Notes: generated by a model not told the origin, from the sequence alone. A stretch of DNA of 64,000 nucleotides from Cellulophaga baltica (GCF_900102165.1 NZ_FNBD01000005.1:62001-126000); one strand, 5' to 3'; counted from the stretch's first letter, positions 8,803 through 18,543 are shown. Program-made: numbers and translations.

Positions 8803-10362
8803 CTAGTTTGTAAGTTCAACCACTACTGGTGATACTTTTTTCAACCTGTAAGACTTGTTATTTGTTATATAAGCTTCAATATCAAATATCTGAACAGCAT
8901 CTCCACGACCAGCTCTTTTCAAAGCAGACTTAGCAGCACCATTTAATTTGTTACCACTAACTACCACTGTTGGTTGCCCAGGAACTTTAAATTTGAATCC
9001 ACTTACAGCAAGATTTAAATCGAAATCGAAATCTTCTAATAATGCACCAACAGTAGATATTTCTAAGTTAGTTCTTGGCATTTTAGCTGAGTTAGTTTCT
9101 CCTCTAATAGATCCATTAGGTCTTGGAATATCTTTAATTCTGAATTCAGATTTAGAAGATACTACCTGTCCGTCAGGTAACTTACCAGATGCACTAATCG
9201 TCACTGTTCTACCTGTACCCGGGTTCATAACATAACTACTTCCGCTACGCTTAGATAATCCAGCTGCATTAGCACTTACTTTATTATCAGGAATACCTGG
9301 TATAGATATAGACATTGGGTTAGCAACACCACGGTACACTACATTCATTTTGTCAGCAGCAATTAAAGCAGCTCCTGGCTTAGAAATTGTAGCGAATGAA
9401 TTATTCACTTCTACAGGAACTTCTGTACCATCTTGCATAAAGAAGATTGTACCTGCTACTACGTGATCTCCTGGGTTACCAGTACTGATCAACATTTTAA
9501 CACCACCAGCTTCAAGCTTATAATCTGTATCAGCTGTCAATTTCTTCCCATCAAGAGTTAATTCTGCTCTAACAGGTGTAGAAGAGTTATCTGTTTTACT
9601 AATGATAATTTTACCATCATATTTTTCTCCAGAATAAAAAGCAGATTTAGATCCAAAAAGAGAAGTTTTAAAGTTTGTTAAAGAAACTTGATCTGTTAAG
9701 TTACCTTCTAACATCGATTTTAAAGCATCTTCTTCTGTAGACTTGATATCAGCTTGTAAAGCTGTAATTTTAGTTAAAGAAGCAATTAAAGGAAAGCCTT
9801 CATAATGGTAGTTTAACCAATCTTGCTTTGTCTTATCTTTCTTTTCTACTTTACCATTAGCATCTCCAGTTTCAAATCTAGCAATAACAGATGATTTTAA
9901 TTTAGCCGGTACTAATACTGAAACTTTAGTACGGTACTCTTCGATTTTTTTCATGAACTCTTTACCGCCTTCTGCCAAATTATCTCCTGCGAAGAATTTT
10001 TGATCTAAAAAGTCAGACTTATCCATTACTTGATAATCCTTTGGGTCTTCAACACCTGCAGTCATATCTTTCTTAAGAGCTTCTAAATAATCATAATACT
10101 CTTGAGATAATTTTTGTACTGTCTGTGCTTTTTTGAAATCTTCAGCATATTTAGCTGCATCTTCTGAAGCCTTTGTTTCAAGACCATCTAAGAATGCCAA
10201 ATTGTTATCTGAAGTTTTTTGGTTAGAAACTTCCATCTTCTCATTCATAAGACCGAATGCCGCTAGAACTTCTTTACTCATATTCAGGGCTAACATACAA
10301 ATGAACACTAAGTACATTAAGTTAACCATTTTCTGACGTGGTGACTGTTTTCCTCCTGCCAT
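8803..10362 (-). CDS. gldM: Gliding motility / type IX secretion motor protein GldM
   Basis: The protein has 519 residues. The N-terminus MAGGKQSPRQKMVNLMYLVF leads into a single transmembrane helix (NLMYLVFICMLALNMSKEVLAAF), followed by a long periplasmic portion. This is the known GldM/PorM layout, in which the helix packs in the GldL membrane bundle and four periplasmic domains form a shaft reaching the GldKN ring. The C-terminal region (KLPDGQVVSSKSEFRIKDIP ... RGDAVQIFDIEAYI) matches the terminal domain that contacts the ring. It is about 55 bases from gldL, consistent with one transcript. Confidence 0.96.
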   Translation of the reverse strand: MAGGKQSPRQKMVNLMYLVFICMLALNMSKEVLAAFGLMNEKMEVSNQKTSDNNLAFLDGLETKASEDAAKYAEDFKKAQTVQKLSQEYYDYLEALKKDMTAGVEDPKDYQVMDKSDFLDQKFFAGDNLAEGGKEFMKKIEEYRTKVSVLVPAKLKSSVIARFETGDANGKVEKKDKTKQDWLNYHYEGFPLIASLTKITALQADIKSTEEDALKSMLEGNLTDQVSLTNFKTSLFGSKSAFYSGEKYDGKIIISKTDNSSTPVRAELTLDGKKLTADTDYKLEAGGVKMLISTGNPGDHVVAGTIFFMQDGTEVPVEVNNSFATISKPGAALIAADKMNVVYRGVANPMSISIPGIPDNKVSANAAGLSKRSGSSYVMNPGTGRTVTISASGKLPDGQVVSSKSEFRIKDIPRPNGSIRGETNSAKMPRTNLEISTVGALLEDFDFDLNLAVSGFKFKVPGQPTVVVSGNKLNGAAKSALKRAGRGDAVQIFDIEAYITNNKSYRLKKVSPVVVELTN

Positions 10363-10417
10363 GTTTTTCTAATTAAATTTTAGTTAATTTTTGGGGTTTG
10401 ATTATTACTAAAACTAA

Positions 10418-11071
10418 TTAGTTTCTTGTCATTGCAGATAACATACCACCGTATACTCCGTTAAGAGACGATAAGTTTGTAGATAACGATGCCATTTGGT
10501 CTTTTAAAGCTGTAGAATTCTGAACAACTTCTTCATTAATTGAAGCTTGTTTGCTAGCGCTTTCTAATTGTACTTTATATAGACTGTTTAAAGATTCCAT
10601 TTGAGAAGCAGCTTGTACCATTTCATCAGAATACTTACGAGTAGATTCCATTGCATCTACTGTAGGAGCGATACCTTTTGCAGCACCTTCAAAGTTTCTA
10701 ATGCTAGTTCCTAAGCTTTCCATTAAGCTTGCATCTACACCAGCTTCTTTTAATAAATCATCTAATTTTTTAGATAATGAAGCTTCTGATTCTTGTACTT
10801 CTGCAGCAACGCTGTTAGCTCTTGCAACACCTTCACCACCAGCTAATTCTGGGTATACTAAAGACCAATCATATTCGTCTTCTAATGGTTCAAATGCACT
10901 AATAGCAAAAATAAGTGCCTCTGTAATAAGACCAATTGCAAGAAGAACACCACCATTTAATGGTCCTAACTCCCAGTGTAAAATCTTGAATAATGCACCG
11001 ATAATTACGATTGATGCTCCTAGCCCATAGGCCATGTTAAATAATTTCTTTGTTGCTTTTGACTGTGCCAT
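10418..11071 (-). CDS. gldL: Gliding motility / type IX secretion motor protein GldL
   Basis: The protein has 217 residues with two N-terminal transmembrane helices (about 13-33 and 38-58) and a coiled-coil-rich cytoplasmic tail. GldL pentamers around a GldM dimer make the proton-driven motor of type IX secretion. Two membrane-embedded charged residues described as important in Flavobacterium (Lys27 and Glu49) appear to correspond to Lys29 in LFKILHW and Glu51 in GLITEAL here, both retained. The motor should therefore be functional. The gene lies between gldK and gldM. Confidence 0.95.
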   Translation of the reverse strand: MAQSKATKKLFNMAYGLGASIVIIGALFKILHWELGPLNGGVLLAIGLITEALIFAISAFEPLEDEYDWSLVYPELAGGEGVARANSVAAEVQESEASLSKKLDDLLKEAGVDASLMESLGTSIRNFEGAAKGIAPTVDAMESTRKYSDEMVQAASQMESLNSLYKVQLESASKQASINEEVVQNSTALKDQMASLSTNLSSLNGVYGGMLSAMTRN

Positions 11072-11151
11072 AATTTTAATTTAATTTCAGGTTAATGTTA
11101 ATAATAACGATTTGGTTTAATTTAATTCGACTTTATGTAAAATTTATTGTA

Positions 11152-12519
11152 TTACTTATTTAAAGGCTTATTCTCTTCAACGCCCATATAATCTTGTACG
11201 GTTCTAAATCCAATATAACTACGTGCTGAATCTTGGTATTCATAATCTCTTGTACTTACCTGTAGGAAATAAGCAACATCTTTCCAAGATCCTCCACGGA
11301 TAACTTTTCTTGCATTTTGTCCAGAACCAGCATTCGGGTTCATTGTTGAAACATACTCGTAAGAGTTAGGATCATAACTAGAATCTGTCCATTCAGAAAC
11401 GTTACCAGCCATGTTATATAAGTTATAATCATTTGGCTCAAAAGATTTTGCTTCTACAGTATATAATGCTGTATCTGCGGCATAATCTCCACGTTGTGGT
11501 TTAAAGTTTGCCATAAAGCAACCGGTGTCACTTATCACATATGGTCCACCCCAAGGGTATGTTCCACTTTCAATACCACCTCTTGCTGCATATTCCCATT
11601 CTGCCTCTGTTGGTAATCTAAATTGATTTACAAACTGAGCTCCTTTAGATTTTTGATCATCATTCTTAAGCTTAGTTCTCCAGTTACAAAATGCTTTTGC
11701 TTGTTTCCAACTCACACCAACTACAGGATACTCACTGTAAGCGTCATGCCAGAAATAATCATTATGCATTGGTTCATTATAAGAGTATTCAAAATCTCGA
11801 ATCCAAACCGTTGTATCTGGGTATATTTCTAATTCTTCTTGTTTAATGAAGTCTTTTCTACTACCCTTACCTTTAGCACGAGCAGCTGCCTCAATATCCA
11901 TCCAAGAATACTTGTATTTTAATTGTGTTACGTCTATAGTACGTTGTCCATTATAAGCTTCTTCTTCAGAAATATATAATTTATCCATTACTTCAACATA
12001 ATATTCATCTGGATACTCCGAAGTATCCCAAACTAAATCTTGATCAAGGTTTAACCCTCTACCTTCATATCCGGTATCACCCATTCCTGAGTAGTTATCA
12101 AGCATATACTTGTCATAAGATGATAATTTAGTGGTATCCGCATCTTTAAATGCATAGTCACCAATTCCTCCATCATCTGGACCTAAACCTAATTCATCTG
12201 CTAGGATGGCCAGCTTGGTTCTTACGATAGAATCTCGTACCCACTCTACGAATTGTCGGTATTCACTGTTCGTAATTTCTGTGTCGTCCATATAGAAAGA
12301 GCGTACAGTAACTGTTTTGGTTGGCGCGTTGAGAACTTTAGCCTGATCTTCTTCACTTTTACCCATAATATAGGATCCCTGGGGGATCAATTCCATACCA
12401 TGAGGCTTTTCTGGATACCATTTTTTTCCTTGGACTCCAACTAGTTCTCCTTTTGTTTTAGATCCGCAACTGCTGAGTAAAACAACAAACGCTATAGATG
12501 ATAACAATAGCTTCTTCAT
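11152..12519 (-). CDS. gldK: Gliding motility / type IX secretion lipoprotein GldK
   Basis: The protein has 455 residues. A lipoprotein signal with lipobox LLSSC places the lipidated Cys at residue 18. The body has a formylglycine-generating-enzyme (sulfatase-modifying factor) fold, shown by IPQGSYIMGKSEED, FRLPTEAEWEYAARGG, MAGNVSEWTDSSYDP, KVIRGGSWKD and RSYIGFR. GldK (PorK) is a structural outer-membrane-associated member of this fold that forms the periplasmic ring with GldN. It is the first gene of the gld operon, 80 bases upstream of gldL. The preceding minus-strand gene, the arginase-like protein, ends 113 bases before it. Confidence 0.95.
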   Translation of the reverse strand: MKKLLLSSIAFVVLLSSCGSKTKGELVGVQGKKWYPEKPHGMELIPQGSYIMGKSEEDQAKVLNAPTKTVTVRSFYMDDTEITNSEYRQFVEWVRDSIVRTKLAILADELGLGPDDGGIGDYAFKDADTTKLSSYDKYMLDNYSGMGDTGYEGRGLNLDQDLVWDTSEYPDEYYVEVMDKLYISEEEAYNGQRTIDVTQLKYKYSWMDIEAAARAKGKGSRKDFIKQEELEIYPDTTVWIRDFEYSYNEPMHNDYFWHDAYSEYPVVGVSWKQAKAFCNWRTKLKNDDQKSKGAQFVNQFRLPTEAEWEYAARGGIESGTYPWGGPYVISDTGCFMANFKPQRGDYAADTALYTVEAKSFEPNDYNLYNMAGNVSEWTDSSYDPNSYEYVSTMNPNAGSGQNARKVIRGGSWKDVAYFLQVSTRDYEYQDSARSYIGFRTVQDYMGVEENKPLNK

Positions 12520-12632
12520 ACTTAGGTTAAATTTCGATTAAGACTGTAATTTAAAAACACTTTTATTATTCTCTAAAACTACGTTTTGATTAAAATATTG
12601 TGTCAATTGTATTATCCTTTACTTTTTTTATT

Positions 12633-13790
12633 TTAATTAAAGCCCTTTTTATAAGCTTTAAACCATCGTTCTGGAATAATTTGATTGCAAGCATCAAAAT
12701 AGTCCTGTTCCATGCAAGATAATAACGCAGGTATATTTGATTTATTATGTGAAGATAAAATAGTTGGCACCTCTACCCACCATCTATTGGTAAGATTACT
12801 TTTATGAAATATTAAATCCTCATCATCTGTAGGCACAATAAACTTGGTAAAGTCCTCACTTTTCACAAAAGGAGATTCTTTTACCCTATAATTATGCCCC
12901 TCTATAAAATACCAAATAATTTGTGCTGTTAACTGAAAAGACTGGGGTGTATTTTCTCCTTCATAAATCCCGAAAACATTTACTTTATCACTAATTCCCG
13001 CGTAACGAGCAATCGCACAAATTTCTTTTCCATTAAATCCATTAGGTGAAAAATTCTCTGACATAGAAATTTCACTCGCTTTAATAGACCGTAAATCTAT
13101 GCTTACAATATTAGCATTACGTAATATAGGCTCTGCCAAGGTAATATTGGCTGAAATTTCTCCCAAACGATATGCATCAAAGAAAAGATGCTCCATTAAA
13201 TCTATTTCTTCTTGAGCACAGAAATAACTCTGATAGCCAACATTAGAAAAATTAAAAAGATTATTAGGCTTGTCTGTAATAATCTTACTTAAATACGAAT
13301 GCGAAGAAATAAGTTCATCTGCGTCACCAAAATCAAATCGACTATCTACGGACACCAAATTTACCATACTACGCAAGCCATCAAAAGCTCTATACGAGGG
13401 GTAAGTTATGTCCTGTGTTGCGCCTATAATAATAGCCACCACATCTTCTTCAATAAGCTCTGCTACTATTTCTTTTACAACAAAATAAGTATCTGTAACC
13501 GCTTCTCCTTCATTAATATCTCCTAAATCTACGATGGTATTACTCCAGTTCCCCATCATTAACTTATAAAGCTGACGGCGTACCTCAAACAGGTCTAAAG
13601 TTTCTGTTTTCTTCTCAAATGCATTTCTGGATTCATTTACACCAATAATAGCAAAGGAAGCATTAGCCAATACAGGCAAGCCTTTACGTTGTGTATGCTT
13701 ATGAATTTTATTCCCTAATGCTTGCGCCGGAAGTAATTCGCAATGTGCTATTAATTTATCATCAACAGGAACTAAAAAATCAAATGCCAT
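12633..13790 (-). CDS. Arginase/formimidoylglutamase-fold protein, probably catalytically inactive
   Basis: The protein has 385 residues and lies just upstream of gldK on the same strand. The arginase/HutG fold is recognisable from the three metal-site segments in the right order. All three are degenerate. The usual GGDHS reads GATQD (IIGATQDITYPS), DAHxD reads DSRFD (LVSVDSRFDF), and DxDxxDP reads DLRSIKA (NIVSIDLRSIKASE). About three of the six manganese ligands are therefore replaced, including both histidines. Family members are commonly annotated as formimidoylglutamase, but arginase-type hydrolysis looks unlikely here. There is no signal peptide. I infer a soluble protein with a binding, structural or regulatory role, possibly linked to gliding or secretion by its position only. 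Confidence 0.7.
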   Translation of the reverse strand: MAFDFLVPVDDKLIAHCELLPAQALGNKIHKHTQRKGLPVLANASFAIIGVNESRNAFEKKTETLDLFEVRRQLYKLMMGNWSNTIVDLGDINEGEAVTDTYFVVKEIVAELIEEDVVAIIIGATQDITYPSYRAFDGLRSMVNLVSVDSRFDFGDADELISSHSYLSKIITDKPNNLFNFSNVGYQSYFCAQEEIDLMEHLFFDAYRLGEISANITLAEPILRNANIVSIDLRSIKASEISMSENFSPNGFNGKEICAIARYAGISDKVNVFGIYEGENTPQSFQLTAQIIWYFIEGHNYRVKESPFVKSEDFTKFIVPTDDEDLIFHKSNLTNRWWVEVPTILSSHNKSNIPALLSCMEQDYFDACNQIIPERWFKAYKKGFN

Positions 13791-13832
13791 TAAAAATTGA
13801 ATGTTTTGAGGATTACTATAAACTTATTGACT

Positions 13833-13840
13833 CAAATATA
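13833..13840 (-). promoter_or_regulatory. Possible -7 promoter box for the arginase-like gene
   Basis: On the minus strand this reads TATATTTG, a TAnnTTTG match 43 bases upstream of the start at 13790. It directly abuts the inverted repeat at 13841-13889. Confidence 0.5.
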
Positions 13841-13889
13841 ATACACCTTCTTGAATTGTCGCAAAAAAATACGCATCAAGAAGGTGTAT
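13841..13889 (-). terminator. 14-bp perfect inverted repeat, probable topA terminator or regulatory hairpin
   Basis: ATACACCTTCTTGA (13841-13854) is repeated inverted at 13876-13889 with a 21-base spacer. It begins 21 bases past the topA stop, so a transcription-ending or 3'-protecting hairpin is plausible. There is no proper U tract because a TATATTTG promoter box follows at once. Binding of a dimeric regulator at the -33 region of the next gene is an alternative. Confidence 0.5.
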
Positions 13890-13910
13890 CTAAAAATTAG
13901 TAGTGTAGTT

Positions 13911-16421
13911 TTATTTTGCCTTTTTCTTAGGCGCAGCTTTTTTCTTTGGTGCTGCTTTGGCTTTCTTCTTAGGCGTTTTCTTCTCAATCATTGCCTGAGC
14001 TTCTTTCAATGTAATTTTTGTAGCATCAACTTCTTTTGACAATTCTACTTTAATCTTTCCTTTTATTACATTGTGTCTACCCCAACGTGCTTTTTCTACA
14101 CGAATACCTTCTTCTTTCCAATCGTGAATAACCTTATCAATCTCTTTTCGTTTTTTGGTTTCGATAAGTTCAATAATATCATCATTTGACAGATTATCAA
14201 AATCGTATTTCTTATTCACGTTGATAAACATGCCGTCCCATTTAATAAATGGACCGAAACGGCCAGTTCCTTTTGTAACTTCTTTATCTTCATAATGAGC
14301 AATTGGCGCATCTGCCAATTCCTTAGCTTTAATGAGCTCAACCGCTCTATCAAAGACCACATCAAAAGCACTTTCTCCTTTTTCTAATGAAATAAATTTA
14401 TCTCCGAATTTAACGTAAGGACCAAATCTTCCAACATTTGCTAAAACTTCTTCTCCTTTATACTCTCCCAATGCTCTTGGTAAAGTAAAAAGCTCCATGG
14501 CCTCCTCGAACGTTATGGTATTCAAAGATTGCTCTGGCAATAAACTTGCAAAAATAGGTTTCTCTTCCTCTTCCGAAGAACCTATTTGTACCATAGGTCC
14601 AAAGCGACCTAAACGAACCAGTACTTGTCTGCCAGATTTTGGGTCTTTTCCTAGAATACGTTCTCCACTAGCCCGATCTGCATTTTCTTCTACATCTATT
14701 ACTTTAGGATGAAAATCTTTATAAAAGTTCTTCATCACTTTTTTCCAATCCTCTTTCCCTTCAGCTATTTCATCAAAATCTTCTTCTACTTTAGCCGTGA
14801 AATTATATTCCATAATTCCAGAGAAATGACTAACCAAAAAGTCGGTCACAATCATCCCAATATCAGTAGGCACTAGTTTTCCTTTATCAGATCCTACGTT
14901 TTCGGTTAGATTGTTGGTCGCTACAGCATTGTTTTCAAGAACTAACTGCACATACTTACGCTCTACCCCTTCAATAGTTCCTTTTTCCACATAACCTCTA
15001 TTCTGAACTGTAGAAATTGTAGGTGCATAGGTAGATGGTCTACCAATACCTAATTCTTCCAATTTCTTTACTAGTGACGCTTCCGTAAAACGGTATGGAG
15101 GTCTACTAAAACGCTCTGTAGCCGTAATGTAATTATTTATCAATGCTTCACCTTTTTTCATGGCAGGAAGCATTCCTTCTTGCTCTTCAGCAACATCTTC
15201 ATCATCTACATCTTCCATATATACTTTAAGGAAACCATCAAATTTGATCACCTCTCCGTTTGCTGTAAACTCTTGATTATGTCCAGAACAACTAATCTTA
15301 ACATTGGTACGCTCCAACTGCGCATCACTCATTTGTGAAGCAAGGGTACGTTTCCAGATAAGTTCATATAATTTCTCTTGATCGCGCTCTAATGAAACAT
15401 TCTGAAGTTTCATATCTGTAGGCCTAATAGCCTCATGCGCCTCTTGCGCTCCTTTACTTTTTCCTTTATAATTACGCGTATTACTATACTCTTTTCCGTA
15501 ATTTTCTACAATAGCTTCTTTAGCTGCATCTAAAGCCTCTTTAGATAAGTTTACACTATCTGTTCTCATGTAGGTTATTAAACCCGCTTCGTACAGACGT
15601 TGCGCTACTTGCATTGTTCGTCCTACGGAAAAATATAATTTACGTGAAGCTTCTTGCTGTAAGGTTGATGTAGTAAAAGGTGCTGCTGGAGATTTTTTTG
15701 CAGGTTTTTTATCCAAGCTTGCTACAGCAAAGGTAGCATTCATGTTTTCTGATAGAAAAGCTTCTGCTTCTTTTTTTGTTGCAAATGTTTTATTCAGTTT
15801 AGCCGAAAAAATACTGCCTTCATTAGTTTTAAACTGCGCTGTAATTTTAAATGCTGCCTCTGGAGTAAATCCTTCAATATCTCTTTCGCGCTCTACGATT
15901 AAACGTACGGCAACAGATTGTACTCTACCTGCAGAAAGACCTGGTTTTATTTTCTTCCAAAGAACCGGAGATAACTCATACCCTACTAATCTATCTAAAA
16001 CCCTTCTTGCCTGTTGTGCATTTACAAGATCATAATTAATCTCTCTTGGGTTTTCTATTGCTTTTTGTATTGCAGATTTTGTAATACTGTTAAAAACAAT
16101 TCGTTTGGTTTTACTTTTATCTAATTTTAATTCTTGTTCTAAGTGCCAAGAGATTGCTTCTCCCTCTCGATCCTCATCACTCGCTAACCATATAGTTTCT
16201 GCTTTCTTTGATAAATCTCTTAGCTTTTTTACTAACGCAGATTTATCTTTACTCACAATATACTTTGCTTCAAAATCATTTTCGACATCTACCCCTAATT
16301 CTTTAGAAGGTAAATCTGCTATATGACCAAAACTGGATTCTACCTGGAAGTCTTTTCCTAAAAATTTCTCTATTGTTTTTGCTTTTGCAGGAGACTCTAC
16401 GATTACTAAATTCTTTGCCAT
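13911..16421 (-). CDS. topA: DNA topoisomerase I (type IA)
   Basis: The 836-residue enzyme relaxes negative supercoils. A Toprim domain opens the protein (LVIVESPAKAKTIEKFLG, with the metal-binding acidic cluster SDEDREGEAI at about 81-90). The catalytic tyrosine is in ITYMRTDS (Tyr285). The C-terminal part has several Toprim-type repeats with GRFGP motifs (VRLGRFGPMV, ANVGRFGPYVKFG, KGTGRFGPFIKWDG) in place of four-cysteine zinc fingers. It ends in a Lys/Ala/Pro-rich basic tail (KKTPKKKAKAAPKKK...) likely to contact DNA or RNA. This organisation is normal for Bacteroidota TopA. A minus-strand TACTTTTG box lies just upstream. Confidence 0.96.
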   Translation of the reverse strand: MAKNLVIVESPAKAKTIEKFLGKDFQVESSFGHIADLPSKELGVDVENDFEAKYIVSKDKSALVKKLRDLSKKAETIWLASDEDREGEAISWHLEQELKLDKSKTKRIVFNSITKSAIQKAIENPREINYDLVNAQQARRVLDRLVGYELSPVLWKKIKPGLSAGRVQSVAVRLIVERERDIEGFTPEAAFKITAQFKTNEGSIFSAKLNKTFATKKEAEAFLSENMNATFAVASLDKKPAKKSPAAPFTTSTLQQEASRKLYFSVGRTMQVAQRLYEAGLITYMRTDSVNLSKEALDAAKEAIVENYGKEYSNTRNYKGKSKGAQEAHEAIRPTDMKLQNVSLERDQEKLYELIWKRTLASQMSDAQLERTNVKISCSGHNQEFTANGEVIKFDGFLKVYMEDVDDEDVAEEQEGMLPAMKKGEALINNYITATERFSRPPYRFTEASLVKKLEELGIGRPSTYAPTISTVQNRGYVEKGTIEGVERKYVQLVLENNAVATNNLTENVGSDKGKLVPTDIGMIVTDFLVSHFSGIMEYNFTAKVEEDFDEIAEGKEDWKKVMKNFYKDFHPKVIDVEENADRASGERILGKDPKSGRQVLVRLGRFGPMVQIGSSEEEEKPIFASLLPEQSLNTITFEEAMELFTLPRALGEYKGEEVLANVGRFGPYVKFGDKFISLEKGESAFDVVFDRAVELIKAKELADAPIAHYEDKEVTKGTGRFGPFIKWDGMFINVNKKYDFDNLSNDDIIELIETKKRKEIDKVIHDWKEEGIRVEKARWGRHNVIKGKIKVELSKEVDATKITLKEAQAMIEKKTPKKKAKAAPKKKAAPKKKAK

Positions 16422-16440
16422 TGACTAGTTTTTGGTATTA

Positions 16441-16448
16441 CAAAAGTA
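16441..16448 (-). promoter_or_regulatory. Possible -7 promoter box for topA
   Basis: On the minus strand this reads TACTTTTG (TAnnTTTG), 20 bases upstream of the topA start codon. No clear TTG at the expected -33 distance. Confidence 0.45.
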
Positions 16449-16572
16449 TACCAATTTTTTTATTTTATCTGCTATCCTTAGTATATAGGTGATAATTAGC
16501 ATTTTTCAGGAACTAAAAAACCACTTAAAAATCGTCTATCTAGAACCACAGTAAAGCACCTACTCCTAAAAT

Positions 16573-17808
16573 TTATCGCAAAGAAAACGTACTTAGTAAA
16601 GTTATCGAAGTTTCTTGATATTGGTACTGATACAATACATCATCACCAACCATTAAAAGGCTATTTTCCAACGGAATAACATCAAAAGTAACAATGTCTT
16701 TAAAATGATTTAGCATTCCTAAATTTTCAACATCTGTTTTATCATATACCTTTAATCCGGCTTTTCCATCACACACAAATAGTAAATTATCTTTTAGACC
16801 CAAACCATACGGTTCTTCCATCTCATAAGATTTTAAAAGTGTTGGATTTTCAATATCTTGAATATCGATAACAAACAATCCGCTTTCTGTTGCTCCACAA
16901 GAATTACCTCCACGCAGGGTCACATAGGCGTACTTATCATCTACCACCACAGGATCACAGGCGGTACCATGTTGAAATTCTGAAACAAATTGCGGTACAC
17001 TTGGCGAAGAAATATCGTAGATATACATTCCACTCCTACTGCCTAGAAATAAGTAGTCTCCGCGATTAAAAATTGTTTCAATATCAAAACCTGCAAAAAC
17101 ACTTTCTAGCGTTTTAGGACTTTCTAAATTAACAATATCAAAAACATTGATGGTATGACTATCTACGGCATATAAATAGTCTTCTACAATTTTAAAACGT
17201 GCTAAAGAGCCTCCTTGACCTACCGAAGCACTATTGGTTACCGCATCTAACATAATATCACCCACAAAACGTGCTTCATATTCTGATATTAGTCTAGGTT
17301 CCGATACTGTTTCCCATCCTATTACGATCTCATTTTCAGAATCTACGTCGTCATATTCATAAAAATCGGCCATAGGCCAAATAATAGAACTCCCTAAAAC
17401 TCCTTCCAATCTATTTACTTCTTTAATGGCAGTGATATTAGAAATATCAAGAACCACCAAGTCTGTTAAACTATCTGCAAACAAATAGTTGCCCTTAACA
17501 GAAATATCAACATTACCAGGAATTTTTATGTAAGCAATTTTCTCTGGTGCCTCAGGATTTTTATTATCAATTACATGAACGCCTTGGTATTTATCATTAA
17601 TAAAAATATAATTTTCATAGGCATAGATTTTCCCAGATTCTTCTATAAACTTAGGCGGCAAAATTGCTACTCCCGTTTTAAATTCTTCTTTAGAAATAGT
17701 CAAAGGCTTTGCTACAAGATAATCCGCATATTTATCATCTTCTTTATCATCACAGGCTATAAATCCAATGGCTACTATAAAAAGTACTATTTTCAAAGTT
17801 GTTTTCAT
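16573..17808 (-). CDS. LVIVD-repeat beta-propeller lipoprotein
   Basis: The protein has 411 residues. The N-terminus MKTTLKIVLFIVAIGFIACDD carries a lipobox with Cys19, so it is a lipoprotein. The body is built of repeated beta-propeller blades with the pattern YxYVxxxxxxLxVxDIxxxxxPxxxxxx (for instance NYLFADSLTDLVVLDISN, YAVDSHTINVFDIVN, YLFLGSRSGMYIYDIS and GLFVIDIQDIENP), as in LVIVD-repeat proteins. These are common surface or periplasmic proteins in Bacteroidota, and no activity is established. Aspartates after the lipidated Cys (CDDKEDD) are acidic, which may influence sorting. The neighbouring methyltransferase gene lies 66 bases upstream on the same strand. Confidence 0.8.
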   Translation of the reverse strand: MKTTLKIVLFIVAIGFIACDDKEDDKYADYLVAKPLTISKEEFKTGVAILPPKFIEESGKIYAYENYIFINDKYQGVHVIDNKNPEAPEKIAYIKIPGNVDISVKGNYLFADSLTDLVVLDISNITAIKEVNRLEGVLGSSIIWPMADFYEYDDVDSENEIVIGWETVSEPRLISEYEARFVGDIMLDAVTNSASVGQGGSLARFKIVEDYLYAVDSHTINVFDIVNLESPKTLESVFAGFDIETIFNRGDYLFLGSRSGMYIYDISSPSVPQFVSEFQHGTACDPVVVDDKYAYVTLRGGNSCGATESGLFVIDIQDIENPTLLKSYEMEEPYGLGLKDNLLFVCDGKAGLKVYDKTDVENLGMLNHFKDIVTFDVIPLENSLLMVGDDVLYQYQYQETSITLLSTFSLR

Positions 17809-17874
17809 GAGGTTCTCATTTTATGAGTTGGTTACCAGATAGATACTTAATTACTATAATGGTTGCGAGAAAAA

Positions 17875-18543
17875 TTAAAAATTTTGATACACCACTGTCT
17901 GGATGCTACTAGCATCTTTCAAAACAACCTGCACCAACTCATAAGAAGTCAAAGCCTTAAGGTTAAACGGGTGCTCCGAAATTACTACACCGCTATTTTT
18001 CTTAACACGGTTTCCCATACTGGTTACCATATCTCTATTTGGTACAAAATTTCCTTGCGGAACATGTTCTGTAAGCACCACGTATTTATAGCTTTTAAGC
18101 TTGGATAAAAAAGATTGGATTTCTGCATTTGAAAGATGCTGCAAGACTTGCCTTACAAAAATACAATCGGCCACAGGCAGATCTTCTTTGCAGATATCTA
18201 CACATAAAAAGCTTAGTTTGTCATCCTTAAATTTTTTCTTATTCCTTTCTATCAAAGCAGGAACAATATCTATTGCAATATATTTTTGGGTATAAGTTAA
18301 TAGTTGCTTTCCAATATTAAAATCGCCACAACCTACATCACAAACTTTAAGCGGACTTTCAAAAGAATTTAAAAACGCAGACACCTCCTTTATATAAGGT
18401 GTAATTATCGCTTTATCATGAGAACCTTCACCAGAATAAAAATCAAACTCTTGACCTCCCCATAAATGTTCTTCATAAATCTGAGTCATAACAGCCTTAG
18501 TGGGCCATCTTTTTTTATTCGATGGATTTCCTTCTTCTTTCAT
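17875..18543 (-). CDS. Class I SAM-dependent methyltransferase
   Basis: The protein has 222 residues with no signal peptide. Motif I is VCDVGCGDFNIG (SAM-binding Gly-rich loop), followed by IAIDIVPALIERNKK, FLCVDICKED and the post-motif region VRQVLQHLSNAEIQ. It therefore has a complete Rossmann-type methyltransferase core. The substrate is not evident. A conserved WGG near the N-terminus (EEHLWGGQEFDFYSGEGSHD) resembles a small family found in polysaccharide or lipid modification loci, but the neighbours do not settle this. Confidence 0.75.
   Translation of the reverse strand: MKEEGNPSNKKRWPTKAVMTQIYEEHLWGGQEFDFYSGEGSHDKAIITPYIKEVSAFLNSFESPLKVCDVGCGDFNIGKQLLTYTQKYIAIDIVPALIERNKKKFKDDKLSFLCVDICKEDLPVADCIFVRQVLQHLSNAEIQSFLSKLKSYKYVVLTEHVPQGNFVPNRDMVTSMGNRVKKNSGVVISEHPFNLKALTSYELVQVVLKDASSIQTVVYQNF

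Noticed and set aside
13911-14010. Lys/Ala/Pro-rich repetitive DNA as a tandem repeat element
   Set aside because: It encodes the basic C-terminal tail of TopA and needs no separate explanation.
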